Shown here: piece by piece, positions 1-9,217 of the stretch | How positions within the stretch are numbered: position 1 is the first letter of the stretch | How the letters are laid out: each line of letters starts with the position of its first letter | Assembly (NCBI GenBank): GCA_036186865.1 | Contig: AP025041.1 | Span: forward strand, 36,906,312-36,970,311 | Source: Eustoma russellianum | Taxonomy: Eukaryota; Streptophyta; Magnoliopsida; Gentianales; Gentianaceae | Reading direction: 5' to 3' | Length of the DNA: 64,000 nt | The notes under the pieces: model-generated | Told to the model about the DNA's origin: nothing | The model's database searches: none | What the model saw: the letters and a program-made list of their open reading frames with translations, nothing else | Translations under genes and position numbers: made by a program

Positions 1-540
1 GGAAAGGTATTGGCAGGTATGTTTTAACTTAAGGAATTGGGGTTTGATTCTTGTATGCCGTTTTCTCTTTATTGTACGGTGTTATTGTATACTTGCTGGC
101 GACTTTGTCGCTCACCCATTTGTTTTCCCCCCCAGAGCCAGGTAATGAAGTCGAGTGGATTGATAATGAGCCGAGTGTGCCATACCCATAGGTTATTGAA
201 GTCGCTGTTAAGAGAATGATGATGGAAGCTTTTGATGAACCTTTGGGACATTTTGGGACTTAGCTATTTTCGGACTCTTTTCGGATAACGTTTGTATAAA
301 TTCGCGGTGTAGTTTGCTATCGGTTCGGTTTGTATAATTTTGCTATGTATTCGCGATTTGACGCTTTCGGATTAAGGTTCAAATTCTGCCGTATTTTTTA
401 TCTACCTGTTAAGATCGTGACTTTGTAATCCATGTTTATTCATGGGTTTTACGAGTTAACTATCGACGCTTTGTACTTTTCCGAAAGGGAAGGTACGGCG
501 GGTGCACCGTACGAGGCATAGCCGAATACGGGGCGCTACA
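1..540 (+). mobile_element. Ty3/gypsy LTR, 3' end (solo or 3' LTR)
   Basis: The segment ends in GGGGCGCTACA at 540. The same layout (GCGGGTGCACC, then a GGGGCGC-type terminus ending in CA) appears in reverse orientation at the boundary of the gypsy LTR that begins at 36803, so this is read as the 3' end of a sense-strand LTR of a related family. No primer site follows; copia pol sequence starts at 541. It is therefore a 3' LTR or a solo LTR inserted in the copia element. Its left end and TSD lie outside the window. Short frames inside it (such as 37-219) have no recognisable product. Confidence 0.7.
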
Positions 541-1592
541 GTTTTGCTACTTTTCTTTTAGAAAATGGATATAAAAGAGGCACCATAGATAGCACCTTGT
601 TCTTGAAACAAAATAAATCGGATTTACTAATCATTCAAATTTATGTTGATGACATCATTTTTGGATCTACATCTCATAAACTTGTTGAAGAATTTGAAAC
701 TTGCATGAAATCCGAGTTTGAAATGTCTATGGTTGGTGAATTAAATTACTTTCTTGGCTTGCAAATTAAATAAACGAGTAGAGGTATACACATAAGTCAA
801 GCTAAATATGTGAATGACATGATTAAAAAGTTTAATTTTGAGAACCGAAAACCGTCCTCCACCCCTATGAGTGTCACCACTAAACTAGATAAAGACGAAC
901 ATGGAAAATACTTTGATAATGCTTTATATAGGTCTATGATTGGTTCTTTTCTTTATCTTACTGCAAATAGATCTGATATCATGTTTAGTGTGTGTAGCCG
1001 TGCATGTTTTCAAAGCCAACCTATAGTGTCTCATTATAATGTTATGAAAAGAATATTTCGATATATTAAGCACACCCCCACTTTGGGAATATGGTATGAT
1101 AAAGACTGTGAATTCGATTTGCATGCTTATAGTGATGCGAATTATGGTGGATGTAAAATAGGTAGAAAAAGCACAAGTGGCACTTGTAAATTTATAGGAA
1201 ATTCACTAATTTCATGGTTTTCGAAAAAGCAAGCAAATGTGGCCTTATCTACTACCGAAGCTGAATACATGGAACTTAGTCTTTGTTGCACACAACTACT
1301 ATGGTTAAAACAACAACTTTCTGATTTTGGTATCACGGTAAATCGTATTCCAATCTATTGTGATAGTATGAGTGCCATAAACTTGTCTAAGAACCCCATA
1401 CTACACTCTAAGGCAAAGCACATAGAAGTACGATATCAATTTCTTCGTGATCACGTGAATAATGGTGATATTGTTATAGATCATGTACGCACTAAAGCAC
1501 AAGTAGCCGACATATTCACTAAGGCACTAAATCAAGCCACGTATGAAAATCTCCGTTCTAAATTAGGTATGATTTATGCTGATTTGATTTGA
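541..1592 (+). pseudogene. Sirevirus-like copia pol, RT end plus RNase H (copy A)
   Basis: Translation from 543 aligns closely with the pol C-terminus of the intact copy at 49380-50427: RT with the YVDD catalytic motif near 640-652, then copia RNase H with STTEAEYM and the stretch around YCDSMSAINLSKNP, ending at a stop at 1592. The 5' part of pol is missing because a gypsy LTR lies directly upstream. A TAA at 771-773 interrupts the frame where the intact copy has a Gln codon (CAA), so the long open frame only restarts at the Met at 810. It is a dead fragment of the same family as the elements at 42088 and 55125. Confidence 0.93.
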
Positions 1593-1822
1593 CATTTCTT
1601 TACATATTTACATGTACTTTTGATTTTCTTTCCAAAATAAAGGGGAAGAGAGTGCATGATTTAAGGGGGAGCAAGAGTGATTGAGTGCAAAAATCAAGGG
1701 GGAGAAAATTCAAAAATTCAAAATTTGAAATTCGAAATTTGAATTTGTGCACGATGAAAGGGGAGAAATTAAATTAAAATCATGTACTAAGATTATTTTG
1801 TAAATCATCAAAAGGGAGAGAT
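1593..1822 (+). other. Copy A 3' untranslated region with repeated polypurine tracts
   Basis: This 230-bp interval lies between the pol stop and the 3' LTR. It has four to five purine runs of the AAGGGGGAG type, for example near 1640, 1660 and 1698. The last, AAAAGGGAGAGA at 1810-1821, sits just before the LTR and would be the plus-strand primer. The intact copy has the same organisation. No env-like frame is present. Confidence 0.75.
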
Positions 1823-3152
1823 TGTTGAGAAAAAAGAGTTTGAATGATTCAAAAAAATACATGATTTAAATAACGTATTTCATTTTACGACTTAACACGT
1901 TTTTCTGACAAACTTGCTTTATATACTTTATATATAATGTTGTCGCACAAACAAGCCATGAAGTTTAAAGCTTACATCAAATGATAAACATTTGTTGTGT
2001 TTGAACTATTTTCAGGTGCCACCATTAATGAACGAAACTAGTTCATTAAGTGAAGTACTTAATTAAATGAACTAAATAGTTCATTAAATGGAGAAATATT
2101 TAAAGAAGGCATGAAGGCAACAAACATGGAAATGGAAAGTCTCCTCTCACTTCCATATCACACGTTTTTATATATACATAATATATATATTCAGATTTTT
2201 TTACAAAGGCACTGTACACATATATTCCAACGAACTACCAACACGTTATATATATTACGAACGTACATCAACGTCACACAACTATACTTACCTCATATTT
2301 ATGAGTATATTCAGGTCTTATATCATATGATATAAGTCATGGTGATGACAAAATTATTACGACACGTTATAAGGTTATAAACCAAGAATTGTCGTATCAG
2401 GTGAATACTGAAACTTCGCTAACGTATCACGTACTTGCCATATATAGATGGTCAGCCCTACACTTCAAAAATAGCCACAAATTTTGTGGCTTACATGGTA
2501 TATTCAACCATAAAATCATTCCATGTGGACACACACAAATCACCTTCAATTTTCTTTGCTTCTCCATTTTCAAGGGTTGATGTAATTCTCAGATTTTTAA
2601 AGTCATCAAGTGATGACAAATCTCATCCAATCAAGGAGTGTCAAGTAAGCAAGGCCAAGACAATAATCCTATCAAGTGCTGCCAAGTAAGTAAGTTGATG
2701 TCACATCTATACAAGGCATTCTTCCAAGGAATTAAAAGAGAATTTCCAAGGTGAATAAAATCGCTAGATTGGGCGGTCAACCTCAAATAAAAAGAGAAGA
2801 AGAGCAAACAAAAATGCAAGACAAGTCTCACAAGTTCTAAAGTGCAAAAATGCTCTCTACTCCCTTCTTCTATATTTCTTTCTTCTTCTTCTCTCTCAAG
2901 CCTATTTTATCTATATTCAAACATATTGTATAGGCTTCATTCGTACCATCATACATGCCCTATTGTTGTAAAAGTTTGATCACGGTGTGATCAAACCTTC
3001 ATCCGCTCAGTGGTGGTTCTCGTGATCATTGTGATTGCTTGTTTCGATTGTAAAGGGCTGGAGTTGGTGTGTAACTCCATCAACCCTGTGTGGTAAGGTG
3101 TTATTTTGTTTACTGATAATTGAGGAAGGTGTCCTCAAAGACTGGAGTAGTG
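1823..3152 (+). mobile_element. Sirevirus-like LTR, internally deleted and 3'-truncated (copy A)
   Basis: The LTR begins TGTTGAGAAAAAAGAG right after the polypurine tract and can be followed block by block against the LTRs at 42088, 50698 and 55125. It lacks about 1 kb of U3, including the block that carries the TGGCCG-linked palindromes in other copies. The 20-bp palindrome CTTATATCATATGATATAAG is at 2317-2336. Leader hairpins are at 2974-2996 and 3055-3086. Homology stops near 3152 at GACTGGAGTAG, where a minus-strand copia integrase begins, so the 3' end is lost to a rearrangement. Confidence 0.85.
2974..3086 (+). promoter_or_regulatory. Two leader hairpins (copy A)
   Basis: Hairpin 1 (2974-2996) has arms GTTTGATCA and TGATCAAAC around a CGGTG loop. 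Hairpin 2 (3055-3086) has arms GGGCTGGAGTT and AACTCC..AACCC around GGTGTGT, with a small bulge. Both recur at equivalent places in the LTRs at 42088, 50698, 55125 and 59309, with sequence changes that largely keep the stems paired. They lie downstream of the inferred TATA region, so they would be in the RNA leader. Function is inferred only. Confidence 0.55.
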
Positions 3153-4530
3153 TTATTTTGATTCTCACGGAAGATTACATCTCTTGAGATGAACATGCCT
3201 TTGGTTGTCAGATCTTGTAGAATGTAGCCTTTTGTGGTGTGTGACATTCTAAGAAAGATGCATTTCCTAGCTCTGGGAGAAAACTTCTCCTTTGAGGCAG
3301 AGACATTAGTGTCAAAACATAGGCGACCAAAATTTCTAAGATGACTGTATGATGGAGACTTGTTGAAGAGCATCTGGTATGGAGTTTTATGGTCAAGTAA
3401 AGGCAATGGAGTTAGGTTAATAAGATATACTGCGTGTTGCACACAAAATCCCTAATAGCTGGCTGGTACTTGAGCCTGAAACTTTCTATACTCTAGTTAT
3501 ATTGAGAATGTGTTGGTGTTTTCGTTCAACCAGTCCATTCTTTTGTGGGGTGTATACATATCTAGTTTGATGCATTATGTCTTTTGATGCATAGAATGGG
3601 TTCATCTTAAATTCATTCCCATTTTCAGTTCTTATGACTTTTATATGTGCCTCAAACTGAACATCAACATATGCCCAGAAGCTTTCAATGATGCTTCTAG
3701 TTTCAGACTTTGATTTCATCAAATACACGCAACAATATCTAGAGTAGTAATCAAAAACAGTAAGGAAGTAATGTAGTTTATACATTGTGGTATCCTTGTA
3801 TGGACCCCATATATCCATATGTATAATGGAGAAAGGGGAATCAGACATTGAATGGGAAATGTGGAATGGAATCCGTTTTTTCTTAGCTAGGGGACATACA
3901 GAACATGTTGAGGAATGTAAAGAGATATCTACTTGAGGATCAGCTTTATTAATTTCTTTAAGCCTGGAATGAGAGGGATGTCCTAGCCTTCAGTTCCAAA
4001 ACAGTGAGTCTCAAGAAGCAACAACACAAACATGGGATGATGTGTTCTTGCTATTCATATGATATAGGCCCTGGTTAACTTTAGCTAAACCAATCATCCT
4101 CTTGTTGGAATGATCCTGAAGCAGACACACATTAGAGTGAAATGTCAGATCTATGTCACTATTCTTTGTGAGTTGGCTCAGTGACAGCAGATTTAACGAA
4201 AATGAAGGGACATGCAAGACATCATAATGTGTCAAGTGAGGGCTAATACGTAATGTACCAATGTGAGTGACTGGGGCTAGAGTGTTATTAGGTAATTTGA
4301 CTGACATAGATTTGACTGGGTTATGAGAAATAAAGGAAGACCAGGAGTAGCAAATATGATCTGTAGCACCAGAGTCCAATATCCATACACATGGATCATT
4401 GTAAGATACATTACCTGGCTGCTTGGCAGTGGCACCAGTCTGTTGAGCTGGCATTACGGCATGGAGCCCCTTGGGTTCATCATTCTGTCCATTGCTGTCC
4501 TCATACCTCCTATCCTTTTGGTCCTGCAAC
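3153..4530 (-). pseudogene. Ty1/copia pol fragment: protease and integrase (copia F)
   Basis: Read on the minus strand, the order is protease (WILDSGATDHIC, catalytic DSG near 4376), a degraded GAG-pre-integrase region, integrase core, and integrase C-terminal region. The core (3848-3486) shows HMDIWGP, RTENGNEF and PQKNGLVERKHQ, so the second acidic position reads Glu where copia integrases have Asp. The C-terminal part (3442-3153) has the conserved FISRDVIF region. Frame changes between 4011 and 3848 and again near 3486 break the ORF. RT and RNase H are absent; homology ends at the junction with the copy A LTR. Confidence 0.88.
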
Positions 4531-5707
4531 AGCCAATAAGCTGATCATATTGCTCAGGTGTAAACACTGGAGCCAGCTGTGAAGATGCATTCATCAAACC
4601 ATCATGTACAATTTCATTATTTTGACATTGTTCATATGAACTCTGGCTACATACTTCCCCATCCTTACCAATATACATCTCATTCTTAACGCAATTCACC
4701 ATGCCTCTAGGTTTGAAACTAGGAGGAAAACCATGTTTCTTATAACATCTATCCACTGTATGGCCTACCATGTTACAAAAGGTACAAACAGGAGCCTTAG
4801 AATTTTGAGATGACGGTCTAAGAAAATCTTTCCTAAAGCCTCTGCCATTTGTCTGTGCCAACTTGCACCAGATCCTTGGCTGGCAGACTTCTGTCCATAT
4901 GAAACAACCTTATAGCTACCATTAGCATTCATGACCATAGAAGGATTGTTAGTAAATATACTCTGTACTGAAGTATAATTCAATTTTCTTTCCAATTTTA
5001 CAGCCATTAAAAATGTGGTTGTCAAATCAGGTAGTGGACTCATTAACAGCACCTATGACTTAACAGGTTCAAATTCATCATTCAACCCCTTAATGAACCT
5101 AATCACATAGTCATCTTCAATGAATTTAATTATTTGTCCAGAGACATTACAAGTGTAGTGGTTACAAACACATTTGCGAATAGAACGCAACACCATCAGT
5201 TCTCCCAGATTACCTTCAAACAAGTATAGTACTCCGTAACTGAGTTGCCTTCTTGCCTAGTGGCATAAAATTGCTCTTGCAAATCAGACATTCTAAAAAT
5301 ATCTGCATTACCATACCCATGTTTTAAATCATTCCATATATCACAAGCATTATAAAACCACATAATACCTTGACCAATTGATGGTATAACAGATTTAACA
5401 ATCCATGAGGCAACCATGTTATTTGCTTTGGTCCAGGCAATGTATCTGTGATCCATTTCAGTAGTCTTAGGAATCATATCTGTCACGAAGCCTACCTTAT
5501 TCTTGGACTCTAATGCTCTTCTGAAGTCCCTACTCCAGTTGTGGAAGTTGTTTCTATCGAGTAGAGGCTGACAAGTACAAGAGAAAGACTATTGCTTGGG
5601 TGTATATACAGTGAATCCTTCGTAGGATCCATGGGTGTGAAATTTGTAGCACTATTTGAAGAACTTGGGGAATTTTGAATATTAGCCATGAATGAACCAA
5701 AATTCAT
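4531..5707 (-). pseudogene. Ty1/copia gag, degraded (copia F)
   Basis: The gag starts with MNFGSFMANIQNSPSSSN at 5707, close to the primer site at 5724-5735. It has the DSLYIHPSN block typical of copia gag N-termini, then a UBN2-type stretch at 5486-5196 (AWTKANNMVASWI) and a CCHC zinc knuckle CTFCNMVGHTVDRC near 4786-4745. The frame shifts several times (near 5500, 5190-5050 and 4860), so no continuous protein is made. The N-terminus closely resembles that of the plus-strand copia at 27692, so the two are related families. Confidence 0.85.
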
Positions 5708-5723
5708 TAGATACGGAAGTGAA

Positions 5724-5735
5724 GCTCTGATACCA
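5724..5735 (-). other. Primer binding site, tRNA-Met (copia F)
   Basis: GCTCTGATACCA on the plus strand is the reverse complement of the initiator tRNA-Met primer site. It immediately abuts the LTR starting at 5736 and fixes the element's minus orientation. Confidence 0.9.
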
Positions 5736-6067
5736 TGTGAAAGATCGAATTAGTGATCAAATGTTCAACAACAAATCACAAACTGCTGCTTCTATGAGCA
5801 GGAATTCGAAAGCCAAGAGAAGTGATTAGTCTGCAACCTTATGATGATTGCAAAAGAAGATAAAAGCCAGTTGAAACGAGAGAGAAAGGGGAAGGAAAAC
5901 TGCCACCAATTATTCTCACAACATTTTACAAAGTGTGTCGAACAAGCCATATATGGCTTCAGATGGAAGAAGAAGATAAGATAACCGTCTGCACTAGATT
6001 TACAAGAATGTCCCTACTCTAAAATCATTACATCTTAGTACAAAAAGGGTAAAACTGTAGCTTCACA
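5736..6067 (-). mobile_element. 5' LTR of copia F
   Basis: This 332-bp segment runs from TGTGAAAGATCG next to the primer site to AGCTTCACA. The inverted ends TGTGAA and TTCACA match the terminal repeats expected of an LTR. No second LTR exists because the other end of the element is missing, so the outer boundary at 6067 is inferred from the inverted termini alone. Confidence 0.75.
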
Positions 6068-7020
6068 AATTTAAACAACTCCCGCGCATTCTTTTTTCTT
6101 CTCCACTCAAGAGTCCAACCAGCTCATCCAACCTTCTCCAGCTCCAGCCCGTTCTCAATGATCCCAACCGTTTCTTCTTGTCCAACGAGATTATTCCAGA
6201 CATTAATCCTCCAATCAAGTGATGTCTCTCTTTATCAACGTAAATTGAATCATCTATCCTTCTCAACTGCTCCGTCAGCTAACCCAGCAACACCTCTGCC
6301 TTCTTCCTCATCTTCATGATGATCAAGATCTTTGACAGTTTCTCCAAGATAATCGATGTCAGGGTTAGCTTTCTAGAGAACTTGCCCCCTGATAAGTTCT
6401 CGAGGTGCATTTTTTGTGTCGTAAACAAACAAAATGGGGAATGTTCAGGTTTCCTGCTATGCAAGAGGCAAAATATGATTATGTTTATGAATCCGAGTAA
6501 GAAATCCGGTTTTTTCTCGAACTCTTGATAAAAACAAAAAATTAATATACCGATAACGTCTTTCGATCAAAGTAAAAATTGGAGCGACACGAAGTCAACG
6601 TAAAAGTTGATGTAGAATGGTTAGTCCATATCGAGGTTGATTTCAGATTCGGGGTGTTGTGTTGCCAAACAAAACAACAATGATTACATTCAATTTTGCG
6701 TGTAAAACTGGTGAGGTGCTCTACATATACACAAAAAATCATGAATTCTATGGATAGCTGATTAATCGTGTACCATCATTTTTGTGTGCCCCGCATAACG
6801 TGAATATTTTCATAGAAAATATAAATGAACAAGTTTTTCTCTCTTTGTAAATCGCCTAGGACTGCTTGATGCCTAATTCGTAAGTTTACGTCTTGACCGA
6901 AATTATTTTGAATAATTTAAATCGAATCCAAAAGTTTTGGCATACTATTTTAATAGAAGATCTTACAAGTATATCCGTTGTTATTTCATTATTTTCAATC
7001 CGCTAAAACTATTTTTCTAT
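6068..7020. other. Unassigned interval
   Basis: Several frames of 60-70 codons occur here, including a plus-strand frame at 6316-6528 and minus-strand frames at 6063-6266 and 6542-6742. None has a recognisable domain, and neither strand shows convincing coding structure. AT-rich tracts increase after 6530. It may be unique DNA between copia F and the RTE LINE, or the remnant of an older element. Confidence 0.5.
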
Positions 7021-9217
7021 TACAGTTTGATCACTTTTTACAGTAGAAGACGTAACACGCAGATCGGCTATTTTTTGATGAGGCGTGAAGATCGACGGTT
7101 GTGGAGGGACTGCAAGATTATACAAAGAGAGGTAGCAGTGACGCAACTTTATTTGCTAGTAGTAGTTATAGCATTGAGCAAAAAGCTAGACAAGGGGGTG
7201 GAAAATTCCCACCCATGATTCGATGGGGAAGTTTGAAGGACAAAAAAATTAACAATATTTAGCGACAATGTCATCTGCACGACATTAGATCGATTAGATG
7301 AGGACACGAACCAGATCTGGGAGACAATGGCGACTATTACTACCCACGCGGTGAGAGAAACTCTTGGGGTAGTAACAGGAAAGACAGCCGTACATAAAGA
7401 GTCATGGTGGTGGAACGAGAATGTGAAACAAAAATAAAAGATAAATAAAGGAGCTTTAGAGAGCTGTTAAGCTGCACAGACGAGGAGGAGAAAGTGAGAT
7501 TTAGGAAGAACTACAAAATCGTCCGGAAGGCGGCGAAGAAGGCATTAACAGAGGCAAAGACCGCAACCTATAAAAGGATGTACAAAAGACTAGAAACAAA
7601 AGGCGGAGAGCATGTTATGTTCAATGTTGCAAAGCTACGGATCGAAAGAGGCCGGACCTACGAGGTGGAAAGTTTATAAAGGGAGAAGATAGACATGTTT
7701 TAGTGAAAGAACAAAACATCAAGTGTAGATGGAAAACATACTTCAACATTTTTTTAATAGCAGGAGGGCCGACCCGAAAGAAAGAGAAAGCATCATTACC
7801 TAAAAACGACATCATAATAACTGCGACTGCCGGAGCATCATGTAAAGAGAGGTGACGAGAGAACTTAGGAAGATAAGAAGAGTTAAGACAGTTGGCCTGG
7901 ATAACATACCCATTGAGGCGTGGAATTTTTTGGGGGCGGAAGGGATTCAATGGCTAACTACTCTGTTCAACTTTATTTTCAAAACATGAAAAATGCCAGA
8001 TGAGTGGAGAAGGAGTGTTATGGTCCCTTTATATAAGAACAAAGGAGACGCACAATCTTGTGGGAATTACAGGGGCATTAAGTGCTAAGCCATACTATGA
8101 AGTTATAGGAGAGAGTAATCGACACCAGAATTAGGAGAGAAACTCAGGTTATAGTGAACTAATTTGTTTTCATGCGAGGACGGTCGACTATAGAAGCAAT
8201 ACACATCTTAAGAAGATTGATGGAGAAGTATCAGAAGAAGAAGCACGATCAACATTTATCGATCTTGAAAAAGCGCATGATAGTGTGTCATATAAACTGA
8301 TTTGGGATAGTTTGGAAGAAAGAGGGGTTCCTATGAAATATATAGAAATAATTAGGGATATGTATGCTAGGACAAAAACAACCATCTGTATGCCTGTGGA
8401 GAATACAGACTTCTTTCCGGTGGAGGTAGGCCTCCATCAAGGGTCTGCTTTGAGCCTATTTCTTTTCGCAGTTTTCTCAACTAGTTGTCAAAGCGGATCA
8501 AAGAAGCAATTCTGTGGTGTATGCTTTTTGGTGATGATATTGTATTAGTAGCAGAGAGTAGACATACCCTGAATTTGAGGGAGATGTGCTTTCGAGAGAA
8601 ATGGCCTAAGGATTAGTTGTCTAAGACCAAGAACCTGCATTGCAACTTCAGCGGCGTAGACCTACCTGGGATCATTTTTATCGCAAGATGGAGACATAAA
8701 GAGTGATGTAGCACACCGAGTTCAAGCAGGTTGGCGTAGGTGGAGGGCGGCTTTAAGGGTACTGTGCGGCAAGAAATTTCCATCTAAGTTAAAAGAAAAA
8801 TTTTATAGGGTGGTAGTGCAACCAACAATATTATATGAAAGAGACTGCTAGGCCACCAAAAAGACTCGGTCGCAGAAGATGGAAGTGGCAGAGATGAGAA
8901 TGCTAAGGTGGATGTGTAGGTATACAAGGCTAGACCGAATCATAAATGAGGTATTTAGAGAAACATTAGGGGTGTATTGTGTAACAGGTAAGATAAGGGA
9001 GGGAAGACTGAGATAGTTTGGGCATGTCCAGAGGAGAAAAACAATGGTGTCTATCAGAGCAATGGAAAGCTTCAATGTAGAGGGGAAGAGGAGTAAAGAA
9101 AGACCCAAACTGACTTAGGATGAGCTAATTAGGCATGACCTACTAGATTTGCACCTCTCTGACAACATGGTCCATGATAGAAGTTCATGGAGGTAGATGA
9201 TTAAGGTTAATGAGGTT
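7021..9217 (+). pseudogene. RTE-type LINE ORF: endonuclease end plus reverse transcriptase
   Basis: Conserved RTE blocks can be read across frames: the endonuclease C-terminus (FLMRREDRR around 7075), the linker with KESWWWNE near 7405, the RT N-terminus (MVPLYKNKGDAQ near 8020, CGNYRGIK near 8060), FEKAHDS-like and PYKLIWDS regions near 8270-8310, GLHQGSALS near 8432, a damaged FADD-type region near 8525, and the RNase H-less C-terminal part with RLRWFGHVQRR-like sequence near 9010. At least six frame changes and several stops make it a pseudogene. It is 5' truncated and continues after the solo LTR at 12028. Confidence 0.9.
9213..9217. repeat. Target-site duplication AGGTT, left copy
   Basis: AGGTT directly precedes the LTR start TGTAGAG and recurs at 12028-12032 directly after the LTR end CCTACA. 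The 5-bp size is normal for copia integrase, and it confirms the exact borders of the solo LTR. Confidence 0.93.

Noticed and set aside
6316..6528. 70-codon plus-strand frame as a candidate host gene exon
   Set aside because: No domain, no splice-site-bounded extension, and an overlapping frame of similar length on the other strand. Left as unassigned.
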